5,788 bases of DNA from Pseudomonadota bacterium (GTDB lineage: Bacteria > Pseudomonadota > Gammaproteobacteria > Burkholderiales > Burkholderiaceae_D): positions 1 to 5,788 of the forward strand of contig JAFECY010000116.1 in NCBI GenBank assembly GCA_018241865.1, in the 5' to 3' direction. Below are positions 1 through 5,788 of the stretch, in pieces. The notes below the pieces were generated by a model. It was not told the origin of the DNA. It did no database searches and was given only the letters and a program-made list of their open reading frames with translations. The position numbers and the translations under genes are program-made. How positions within the stretch are numbered: position 1 is the first letter of the stretch; each line of letters opens with the position of its first letter.

Positions 1-174
1 CGCAAGATCGTCACCGGCTGGTACATGGGCATCGTCGGCAGCGGCGACAAAGCGCGCGTGCTGGCTTTCGAGCACGCACTCAACGCGCAAATCGTCGCCG
101 ATGTGCTGAAGCCGCCGACCTATTGCTACGGCGTCTATGGTAGCTGGACTAAGAAACCGACTCGAGGAACGAAC
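1..174 (+). CDS. Small subunit of FAD-dependent sugar/polyol dehydrogenase, C-terminal end only, in frame with the next gene
   Basis: Frame 1 is open from the first base and reads as the tail of a sorbitol/fructose dehydrogenase small subunit (FAD-SLDH type). Visible traits are a W-Y-M-G-I-V-G stretch near residues 7-13, a following G-D-K-A-R-V-L-A-F-E helix, and a V-L-K-P-P-T-Y-C segment before a G-S-W-T-K-K-P end; family members typically end in a similar aromatic-K-P motif. In this family the small subunit usually carries a Tat signal and exports the large subunit with it; that N-terminus lies outside the window. No stop codon separates it from the flavoprotein gene: after K-K-P-T the frame continues through CGA (163-165) into the ATG at 175. 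If the CGA were TGA, the protein would end there. The family call rests on recollected motifs from only about 55 residues, so the exact subfamily is uncertain. Confidence 0.6.
165..168 (+). promoter_or_regulatory. Ribosome binding site for the GMC large subunit
   Basis: AGGA lies 6 bases before the ATG at 175. It is the reason for choosing that start although the frame is open upstream. It overlaps the CGA codon that occupies the expected stop position, so a TGA there would form TGAGGA, a common stop/Shine-Dalgarno overlap. Confidence 0.65.
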
Positions 175-1809
175 ATGGCTGACACTTTATCCGCCGATTT
201 CATCGTCATCGGCTCCGGCATCATCGGATCGCTCACCGCGCGCAAGCTGGCGCTGGCCGGCGCATCCGTCATCATCCTTGAAGCCGGCCCACGCGTAACA
301 CGCGGTGAGCTGGTGGCGCGCTTTCGCAACTCGCCGCGCCGCAGCGACTGGATGTCGCCCTACCCACCGGCGCCGTGGGCGCCGCATCCGGTCTATCAAC
401 CCAAGAACAACGATTATTTAGTGCAGGCCGGGCCCTACCCGTACGCCGCCGAATACATCCGTCAAGTCGGCGGCACGACTTGGCACTGGGCGGCGCATGC
501 CTGGCGCAATGTGCCGAACGATTTTCGCATCAAGAGCCTGTACGGCGTTGGTGTGGACTGGCCGATCAGCTATGAAGACCTCGAACCGTTTTACCAAGAA
601 GCCGAAGAAATCATGGGCGTCTCCGGTGCACCGAACACCGGCTCGCCGCGCAGCAAACCTTTCCCGATGACGCCGGTGGCCGAGCCATATGCGATGCGCC
701 GCATCCGCGAGCGGCTGGCGTCGGCGTATGACGTCGTCAGCAACACCACCGCCCGCAACAGCCGCAGCTACGACGGCCGCCCCGCCTGCTGCGGCAACAA
801 CAGTTGCCAACCGATCTGCCCGATCGACGCGCAATATCACGGCGGCATCGCGGCCGCATCGGCCGAAGCCGCTGGCGTCAAGCTGCTGCCGAATGCCAAC
901 GTGTATAAACTGGAACACGACGACAAGGGTCGCATCGTCGCCGCTCTTTACTACGACCCCGACAAGCATTCGCACCGCGTCAGCGGTAAGACCTTCATCG
1001 TCGCCGCCAACGGCATCGAAAGCCCGCGCCTGCTACTACTGTCGGCCAGCGACAAATTTCCGAAAGGCTTAGCCAACAATCACGACATGGTGGGCCGGCA
1101 CTTGATGGATCATCCCAGCACCTCGCTCACCTTCGACGCCGAGGAAGAACTGTGGCTCGGCCGCGGCCCACAAAGTCCGAGTTCGATCAACCTGATGCGC
1201 GATGGCGCTTTCCGCGCCGAGCATGCGCCTTACCGGCTCGACTTCACCAACATCTCGCGGGTCGATGGCGCGACGCGTTCGCTGATCGGCCAAGGCGTGT
1301 ATGGCGTCGAATTGGAAAAACGACTGCGTCACAGCGCGGCGCACGAACTCAACGTCAAGAACGTGCTGGAAGTCTTGCCGAACCCGGACAACCGCATCAC
1401 CCTCAGCAGCGAAAAAGATGCGATGGGCATTCCGAAACCGCAGGCGCACTACGCCATCGACGATTACACGCGCAGAGGCCACGAACGTTCGCAGCAAGAT
1501 TTCAAACGTATCGCCGAGCTGATGGGCGGCAGCAATCTGCGCTTCAGCAAGGAAGGCGATTTCGCCAACAACCAGCACATCTGCGGCACGCTCAGCATGG
1601 GCGCGGACCCGAACACTTCCGTCTGCGACCAATGGGGTCGCGCGCACGATCACGAAAATTTGTATTTCGCCAGCACTGGCGTGATTCCGACTTCGGCCAC
1701 GGTGAACTCAACTGAAAACGGCTTGGCGCTGGCGCTGCGCACCGCGCAGCACATTCTGTCGCTGCAGGGTGCGGCAGCGGCGCCGGCCACGGAAAGGAAG
1801 CCGTCATGA
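175..1809 (+). CDS. GMC-family FAD-dependent sugar/polyol dehydrogenase, large catalytic subunit
   Basis: A 544-residue flavoprotein, close to the usual 530-600 of the family, which oxidises a sugar or polyol in the periplasm. The Rossmann FAD-binding motif G-S-G-I-I-G lies near residues 14-19 and is followed by L-E-A-G, the ribose-binding acid of GMC enzymes. The Cys cluster C205-C206-x4-C211-x3-C215 has the spacing of the 3Fe-4S ligands of the Burkholderia cepacia type FAD glucose dehydrogenase. The C-terminal GMC domain carries the likely catalytic pair His468 (Q-H-I-C-G-T) and Asn511 (T-V-N-S-T-E-N-G). No signal peptide is seen, as expected if the enzyme is carried out by a Tat-dependent small subunit. 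The ATG at 175 is chosen because of AGGA 6 bases upstream and because the GMC domain starts right after it. The same frame is open back into the small subunit, so a fused product is possible. The stop overlaps the cytochrome start (ATGA). Sorbitol, fructose, glucose or gluconate specificity cannot be decided here. Confidence 0.93.
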   Translation: MADTLSADFIVIGSGIIGSLTARKLALAGASVIILEAGPRVTRGELVARFRNSPRRSDWMSPYPPAPWAPHPVYQPKNNDYLVQAGPYPYAAEYIRQVGGTTWHWAAHAWRNVPNDFRIKSLYGVGVDWPISYEDLEPFYQEAEEIMGVSGAPNTGSPRSKPFPMTPVAEPYAMRRIRERLASAYDVVSNTTARNSRSYDGRPACCGNNSCQPICPIDAQYHGGIAAASAEAAGVKLLPNANVYKLEHDDKGRIVAALYYDPDKHSHRVSGKTFIVAANGIESPRLLLLSASDKFPKGLANNHDMVGRHLMDHPSTSLTFDAEEELWLGRGPQSPSSINLMRDGAFRAEHAPYRLDFTNISRVDGATRSLIGQGVYGVELEKRLRHSAAHELNVKNVLEVLPNPDNRITLSSEKDAMGIPKPQAHYAIDDYTRRGHERSQQDFKRIAELMGGSNLRFSKEGDFANNQHICGTLSMGADPNTSVCDQWGRAHDHENLYFASTGVIPTSATVNSTENGLALALRTAQHILSLQGAAAAPATERKPS

Positions 1810-3218
1810 AGCCATCCTTCTTCCTTGTGCGCGCCATCGGCGGCGTGCTATTAGCGCTACTGTGCCACACCGCCAACGCCGCCGCCAACGACAGCGCATT
1901 GATACAACGCGGCCAGTATCTAGCGACAGCCGGCGATTGCATCGCCTGCCACAGCGCGCCCGGCGGCAAACCGATGGCCGGCGGCCTGCCGCTGGCGACA
2001 CCGCTCGGGCCGATCTACTCGACCAACATCACGCCTTCCAAAACCCACGGCATCGGCAACTACACGCAAGAACAATTCGACGCCGCCCTGCGCCGCGGCG
2101 TGCGCGCCGACGGCAGCCATCTCTACCCGGCGATGCCCTACACGGCCTATGCCAAAGTGAGCGACGACGACATGAAGGCGCTGTACGCCTACTTCATGCA
2201 GGGTGTGACGCCGGTCGATAGCGCGCCGGCAAAAACCACCGCACTACCCTTCCCGTTCAACATCCGCTTGTCGATGGCAGGCTGGAATCTGTTCTACCTC
2301 GACAGCAAACCCTACGTCGCCGATCCGAGCAAAAGCGTCGAGTGGAATCGCGGCGCTTATCTGGCGCGCGGGCTGGCGCACTGCGGCACGTGCCACACGC
2401 CGCGCGGCCTGTTGATGGCGGAGGATGCCGGCCGTGAATTCGGCGGCGGTGCAGTCGGCCCCTGGCACGCGCCCAGCATCACCGCCGACGTCAACAGCGG
2501 CATCGGCGACTGGAGCGTGCCAGAACTGGCGGAGTACCTGCGCAGCGGCCGCGCTGCCGGCAAAGCCCAAGCCGGCGGCCCGATGGCCGAAGCGATCGAC
2601 CACAGCTTGCGTCACCTGAACGCGGCCGATCTGAACGCCCTCGCCGTCTATGCCAAAAGCGTGCCGGCGCTGCACGACGCCGCCGACACCAAGCCGACCC
2701 ACGCCTGGGGCGCAGCGGCAGACGGACTCGACGAGATTCGCGGCCTACCCTTGCCGCAAGACCTGAACCGAATGAACGGCGCGCAACTCTACGACGCCCA
2801 TTGCGCCAGTTGCCACCAGGCGCACGGCCAGGGTAGCTTCGACGGCGGCCTGCCACCGCTGTTCCACAACGCCGCGCTGGGACGACGCAATACCGACAAT
2901 CTGGTGATGGTGATGATCGAAGGCGTACAGCGTCAGGGCGACAGCCATGAAATCCTGATGCCGGCGTTCGGCAAGACGCTATCCGATCAGCAGCTTGCCA
3001 CGCTCGGCGATTATCTGGTCAAGCTCTACGGCAATCCGAAAGCGCAAGTCAGCGTCGAGCAAGTACGCACGCTACGCGCCGGCGGCGCGCAACCGAACTT
3101 GCTGCTGCTGGCGCGGCTGGGCATGGCGGGCGGGGGGGTGCTGCTGATTGCGGTGATTGTGTGGCTGCTGCGGCGACGCCGGCGTGTGCGTGCTACACGT
3201 GATACACGTGGTGCATGA
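1806..3218 (+). CDS. Triple-haem cytochrome c subunit of the membrane-bound dehydrogenase
   Basis: A 470-residue protein, in the usual range for the cytochrome subunits of alcohol, sorbitol, fructose and gluconate dehydrogenases. A signal peptide (hydrophobic residues about 5-20, A-N-A near 23-25) sends it to the periplasm. Three c-type haem sites are visible: C45-I-A-C-H49, C193-G-T-C-H197 and C333-A-S-C-H337. Plausible axial methionines are M110 (P-A-M-P-Y), M260 (G-G-P-M) and M385 (L-M-P-A-F). A hydrophobic helix at about 434-455 followed by five arginines anchors the C-terminus in the inner membrane, with the tail in the cytoplasm. The role is to take electrons from the flavoprotein and its Fe-S centre and pass them to ubiquinone. 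The start ATG overlaps the stop of the large subunit by four bases (ATGA), with AAGGAAG 5 bases upstream, so translation is probably coupled. A run of seven G at 3132-3138 lies inside the anchor-coding part. Confidence 0.94.
   Translation: MKPSFFLVRAIGGVLLALLCHTANAAANDSALIQRGQYLATAGDCIACHSAPGGKPMAGGLPLATPLGPIYSTNITPSKTHGIGNYTQEQFDAALRRGVRADGSHLYPAMPYTAYAKVSDDDMKALYAYFMQGVTPVDSAPAKTTALPFPFNIRLSMAGWNLFYLDSKPYVADPSKSVEWNRGAYLARGLAHCGTCHTPRGLLMAEDAGREFGGGAVGPWHAPSITADVNSGIGDWSVPELAEYLRSGRAAGKAQAGGPMAEAIDHSLRHLNAADLNALAVYAKSVPALHDAADTKPTHAWGAAADGLDEIRGLPLPQDLNRMNGAQLYDAHCASCHQAHGQGSFDGGLPPLFHNAALGRRNTDNLVMVMIEGVQRQGDSHEILMPAFGKTLSDQQLATLGDYLVKLYGNPKAQVSVEQVRTLRAGGAQPNLLLLARLGMAGGGVLLIAVIVWLLRRRRRVRATRDTRGA
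3194..3210 (+). repeat. Short tandem repeat with two CACGTG palindromes
   Basis: TACACGTG occurs twice with one base between (3194-3201 and 3203-3210), inside the last codons of the cytochrome gene. It encodes part of the T-R-D-T-R-G tail. It is probably a small 9-base duplication; a binding-site role is possible but unsupported. Confidence 0.5.
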
Positions 3219-3281
3219 ATTGTTTAGGATGGTTCGCCCCCAATGAGAAAAAGGAGCGTTCCATGCAATGTGCTCTACACC
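3219..3281. other. Intergenic gap between two convergent operons
   Basis: These 63 bases separate the tail of the cytochrome gene from the tail of corA. No strong hairpin is seen for either side. On the minus strand a weak terminator-like arrangement exists: a four-base stem (GAGC/GCTC, plus positions 3272-3275 and 3254-3257) with a 14-base loop, followed at one base by five T (plus A-run 3248-3252). The stem is too short to call a terminator with confidence. On the plus strand AAGGAG (3251-3256) precedes an ATG at 3263 that opens a frame of only 13 codons. Confidence 0.5.
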
Positions 3282-4247
3282 CTACAACCACTTCGATTTT
3301 CTGAACCGGTAATACATATAGCCTCCCACGCTCAACATCACCAGCAGGGCCAGCGGGTAGCCGAATTGCCATTGCAGTTCCGGCATCCCCTTGAAGTTCA
3401 TCCCCCAGACGCCGGCGAAGGCAGTGAACACGGCGAAGATGGCGGCCCAAGCGGCGAGGCGCTTGTTGACTTCGCTTTCGTCGATGGCGACCATCGACAG
3501 GTTGACTTGGATTGCGGTGCTGATGGTGTCGCGGATGGAGTCGATGCGGGTATTGACGCGATACAGGTGGTCGTACACGTCGCGGAAATATTCTTGGGCG
3601 TGTGCAGTCAACGTCGGGACGCGCCCACCGTACAGTTTGCTGACCGCTTCCATCAGCGGCGAAACAGCATGCTTGAGGACGCCGATCTTGCGCTTCAATT
3701 GGTAAAGCCGTTCGATGCTGGCGCGCTCGCTGCCGCGCGTGAACATGGTTTCCTCGATGGTTTCCAGCTCTTCTTCCAATGCGTTAATCACCGGGAAGTA
3801 GCGATCGACTACGGCGTCCATCAGCGCGTAGAAAACGAAACAGGCGCCGTGCTTGAGCAATTGCGGTTCACGTTCGCAGCGGGCGCGCACACCGAGGAAA
3901 TCCTGCTTGCAGCGGTTACGCACCGAGAGTGCGTAGTTCGGGCCGACGAAGATGTTGACCTCGCCGACGCGCAAATCACCGTCGATGATCTCGACGGTGT
4001 GCACCACGCCGAACAGCGAGTCGCCGTATTCCTCGATCTTGGGGCGCTGATGGCCGTGGCGTGCATCTTCGACGGCCAGTTCATGCAGACCGAATTCGTG
4101 CTGCATCAAATCGAGCTCTTCCGGCTCGGCATCGCGCAATGCAACCCAGACGAAGCAACCGGGTCGTTCGATATAGTCGCTGATCTGTTCGACCGGAATG
4201 TCGTCCAGCTTCCGCCCTTCCTGATAGGCGGCGCAATTAATCAGCAT
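3282..4247 (-). CDS. corA: CorA-type magnesium/cobalt transport channel
   Basis: A 321-residue CorA protein, an inner-membrane pentameric channel that takes up Mg2+ (also Co2+ or Ni2+ in characterised members). The N-terminal two thirds is the cytoplasmic domain, with a long charged helix region around residues 160-250 (A-L-E-E-E-L-E-T-I-E-E near its start). The first membrane helix is at about 262-281 and ends in the signature G282-M-N284. The periplasmic loop F-K-G-M-P-E-L follows, then a second helix at about 297-314 and a basic end (R-F-R-K-S-K-W-L). All hallmarks are intact. The ATG at 4247 is chosen for its GGAGA 7 bases upstream and a typical M-L-I-N-C start; a longer reading back to 4307 would overlap the preceding gene. 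It sits 28 bases after a zinc-ribbon gene on the same strand and is probably cotranscribed. No Mg2+-responsive leader is visible in that short gap. Confidence 0.96.
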   Translation of the reverse strand: MLINCAAYQEGRKLDDIPVEQISDYIERPGCFVWVALRDAEPEELDLMQHEFGLHELAVEDARHGHQRPKIEEYGDSLFGVVHTVEIIDGDLRVGEVNIFVGPNYALSVRNRCKQDFLGVRARCEREPQLLKHGACFVFYALMDAVVDRYFPVINALEEELETIEETMFTRGSERASIERLYQLKRKIGVLKHAVSPLMEAVSKLYGGRVPTLTAHAQEYFRDVYDHLYRVNTRIDSIRDTISTAIQVNLSMVAIDESEVNKRLAAWAAIFAVFTAFAGVWGMNFKGMPELQWQFGYPLALLVMLSVGGYMYYRFRKSKWL

Positions 4248-4254
4248 GTCTGGT

Positions 4255-4259
4255 TCTCC
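4255..4259 (-). promoter_or_regulatory. Ribosome binding site of corA
   Basis: On the minus strand GGAGA is followed by 7 bases and the ATG at 4247. It settles the corA start against an in-frame alternative 60 bases upstream. Confidence 0.7.
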
Positions 4260-4275
4260 GCGATGTACGAGTCGT

Positions 4276-5394
4276 TTATTCAGCGCGCTTGAAGCGTACC
4301 GAAGCAAGTCCCACGTTGATTTCGATGTTGTTGCGGTCGATCACTTTGACGATCAAGCCGATCGGATTGTTTTCTGGATAGACCACCACTTGATCCTTCT
4401 TGACGTCGTAACGCACCTTGGTGACGACATCGCCGATGCGCATGCTGTCTGCGGTAAATTCGTATTGCAGCATCGCCACGCCAAGCACGTCGGTTTCCCA
4501 TTTGCCGATCAGCATATTGCCGCTCAAGCCGGGAGAAAACACCTGCTTGATGCGCGACCACCAATCGGTCTCCTGTGTCTTCTGCGCTTCTTGCTGCATT
4601 TGCGTGGCGGCGGCCATGCGATCGCGCAATCCGCCCATGAGATCGGCATCCGCCACTTCCCACTGTTTATCCTGCCGCGCCATCAACCAACTCTGACGCA
4701 ACTCGGGATCGAGCCGATCTCCAGCCAATTCGCGCGCATCCGGCTTGCTGCTCCATGCCGCTTGCTGCTTGAATTCCAGCACCAGATCGGCGCGCGACAT
4801 CAGCAGATCGCCCTGCTGTTTCGGCGGCGTGAAACGGGTGACGCTCTTGACGCGCAAACCTACGGCAAAGCAGAGACGGCCACTTTCGGTCACTTTGCGT
4901 CCGGCATCGGTCTTGCGATACAGCAGTTGCGTCTGCGGGAACCAACCACCGATGACACGCTGCTGCGGCGCTTCATACAAACCGGCCTCGACCAACAAAT
5001 CGAACCACTTGCGGCTGCGCTGATCGGATTCAACGATGGTCGCCGTATCCTGACCATAGGCGAAATTACGTAGGCAAGTACGGTCGCGCACGAAGTCGGG
5101 ATGGCTGTCGAGATAACGCTGCGCCGCTGCTGCAAAATGCCGCTCGGACGCAGCCGGCGGCGCCAACCAAAACCACGCGCCGACTGCACCGATGAGCAGG
5201 ACGAGAACAAGGAGCGCAACACCGGCCAGCGCCAAGCCGCGCCGACCGCTGCCACCACGACCGCCGTTACCACCACTTACAACCGGCGTTGCGGCAAGAG
5301 CAGGCGCTGTCTTGGGGCGCAAAGCCGCACCGCATTCCTGACAAAAAGCGCTGGTGTCATCGTTGCGATGACCGCAGGCGGTGCAAAATTTCAT
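4276..5394 (-). CDS. Zinc-ribbon membrane protein with a large exported domain, function unknown
   Basis: A 372-residue protein that I cannot assign to a characterised function. Domains in order: a C4 zinc ribbon (C4-x2-C7 and C18-x2-C21); a Gly/Ala/Pro-rich linker with S-G-G-N-G-G-R-G-G-S near 40-49; one strong membrane helix at about 54-77 preceded by R51-R52, which places the ribbon in the cytoplasm and the rest in the periplasm; an exported region of nearly 300 residues. The exported part holds exactly two cysteines, C107 and C175, which could form a disulfide. Its last 76 residues (about 297-372, starting G-K-W-E-T-D) look like an all-beta, lipocalin-like or barrel unit. The architecture recalls TcaA/YvbJ-type proteins of Firmicutes, but homology is not shown. 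ATG at 5394 is chosen because AGGAG lies 6 bases upstream. It follows another zinc-ribbon gene by 21 bases and precedes corA by 28. Confidence 0.85.
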   Translation of the reverse strand: MKFCTACGHRNDDTSAFCQECGAALRPKTAPALAATPVVSGGNGGRGGSGRRGLALAGVALLVLVLLIGAVGAWFWLAPPAASERHFAAAAQRYLDSHPDFVRDRTCLRNFAYGQDTATIVESDQRSRKWFDLLVEAGLYEAPQQRVIGGWFPQTQLLYRKTDAGRKVTESGRLCFAVGLRVKSVTRFTPPKQQGDLLMSRADLVLEFKQQAAWSSKPDARELAGDRLDPELRQSWLMARQDKQWEVADADLMGGLRDRMAAATQMQQEAQKTQETDWWSRIKQVFSPGLSGNMLIGKWETDVLGVAMLQYEFTADSMRIGDVVTKVRYDVKKDQVVVYPENNPIGLIVKVIDRNNIEINVGLASVRFKRAE

Positions 5395-5400
5395 GGTGCG

Positions 5401-5405
5401 CTCCT
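5401..5405 (-). promoter_or_regulatory. Ribosome binding site of the zinc-ribbon membrane protein
   Basis: AGGAG on the minus strand lies 6 bases before the ATG at 5394. It favours this start over a TTG at 5415 that would add seven residues (M-A-E-Q-E-R-T) directly after the stop of the preceding gene. Confidence 0.65.
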
Positions 5406-5415
5406 GCTCTGCCAA

Positions 5416-5788
5416 TTACAACTTATGACCGCACTCACCGCAGAAGCGGTCAGCGGCGGTGATCGGCGCGTGACAGTTCGGGCATGCCAAAGCTGCTGGC
5501 GTGGCTGATACAGTCGGCTCCGCTGAAGCGACAGGCGCTGCCGGTGCGGCGGCCTGTTGCGCATTTTTTTGCTGCTCGGCCATCTGCTGCCGGGCGCGTT
5601 CGCGTGCCTGCTCGGCCTTGGCCTTGACGGCATCCATACCGTTTTGCAGATTGGCTTCGGCCTCAGCGAAGTCGATGCCGCGCGTGATGTTCAAATACAC
5701 CAAGCACACGCCTTTGGTGGCGATCAGCGCCGGGATCACTGCCGCAACAGCAAACAAGAACGCGCTGCCGATGGCACCGGCGATCACA
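5416..5788 (-). CDS. Membrane protein with a C-terminal zinc ribbon, 5' end outside the window
   Basis: The visible 123 residues are open to the window edge, so the start is missing; the GTG at 5787 is more likely an internal valine codon than a start. A hydrophobic stretch covers about residues 1-32 (one or two membrane segments). It is followed by a charged, probably helical or coiled segment of about 45-75 rich in K, E, R, A and Q (V-K-A-K-A-E-Q-A-R-E-R-A-R-Q-Q), an Ala/Pro/Val linker at about 78-100, and a C4 zinc ribbon: C102-x2-C105-x10-C116-x2-C119, ending G-H-K-L. The ribbon spacing equals that of the next gene's N-terminal ribbon. The ribbon and linker probably lie in the cytoplasm. 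Function is not recognised. It is 21 bases upstream of the next gene on the same strand and likely in one operon with it and corA. Confidence 0.8.
   Translation of the reverse strand, partial: VIAGAIGSAFLFAVAAVIPALIATKGVCLVYLNITRGIDFAEAEANLQNGMDAVKAKAEQARERARQQMAEQQKNAQQAAAPAAPVASAEPTVSATPAALACPNCHAPITAADRFCGECGHKL

Noticed and set aside
25..174. ATG at 25 as the start of the GMC protein
   Set aside because: The residues from 25 to 174 belong to the small-subunit tail, whose frame is open further upstream to base 1. No Shine-Dalgarno site precedes the ATG at 25.
418..975. Minus-strand open frame opposite the GMC gene (another at 1069-1653)
   Set aside because: Both are antisense to well-supported FAD-binding and GMC domains and show no motif of their own.
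3248..3275. Intrinsic terminator for corA
   Set aside because: The stem has only four pairs with a 14-base loop, so it is mentioned in the intergenic entry and not called as a terminator.
3243..4292. A 349-codon plus-strand open frame opposite corA
   Set aside because: It lies wholly over an intact corA with GMN motif. Its product is rich in H, D, V and Q, with no domain, typical of the antisense shadow of a GC-rich gene.
4248..4307. A 20-residue N-terminal extension of CorA
   Set aside because: It would overlap the end of the zinc-ribbon gene, lacks a good ribosome site and does not fit the usual CorA start, while the ATG at 4247 has GGAGA at 7 bases.
4246..5073. A 275-codon plus-strand open frame opposite the zinc-ribbon gene
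   Set aside because: It has shadow-type composition and no recognisable motif. The minus strand holds a coherent ribbon-helix-exported-domain protein with a Shine-Dalgarno site.
5395..5415. TTG at 5415 as the start of the zinc-ribbon membrane protein
   Set aside because: The ATG at 5394 has AGGAG 6 bases upstream and places the ribbon at the very N-terminus, as usual for such proteins.

Overview
The window is about 60% GC, densely coded and without any RNA gene, insertion sequence or CRISPR array that I can see. Protein style (a proteobacterial short CorA, a three-subunit periplasmic FAD/haem dehydrogenase) and composition suggest a proteobacterium, most likely a betaproteobacterium of the Burkholderiales type. 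That placement is an inference from familiarity, not a search.

Left half, plus strand (1-3218): an operon for a membrane-bound, quinone-reducing sugar/polyol dehydrogenase. It begins with the C-terminal end of the small subunit (FAD-SLDH type). Next come the catalytic GMC-family flavoprotein large subunit (175-1809), with a Cys cluster for an iron-sulfur centre, and a triple-haem cytochrome c subunit (1806-3218) with a signal peptide and a C-terminal membrane anchor. Electrons would flow from sugar to FAD, to the Fe-S cluster, to the haems and then to ubiquinone. The substrate (sorbitol, fructose, glucose, gluconate or another polyol) cannot be read from the sequence. Unusually, there is no stop codon between the small and large subunits: they lie in one continuous reading frame, and a single base (CGA at 163-165 where TGA would give the classic TGAGGA stop/Shine-Dalgarno overlap) separates a fused from an unfused arrangement.

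Right half, minus strand (5788 down to 3282): a second, convergent gene string. First is the C-terminal part of a membrane protein ending in a C4 zinc ribbon (5788-5416). Next is a protein beginning with a C4 zinc ribbon of identical spacing, followed by one membrane helix and a large exported domain (5394-4276). Last is a CorA-type magnesium/cobalt channel (4247-3282). Gaps of 21 and 28 bases and good Shine-Dalgarno sites suggest one transcript. The two zinc-ribbon proteins are of unknown function and are the least explained part of the window.

The two operons meet tail to tail over a 63-base gap (3219-3281) that holds no strong terminator. I did not find a clearly new biological system. The best leads are the small/large subunit in-frame fusion and the paired zinc-ribbon membrane proteins.
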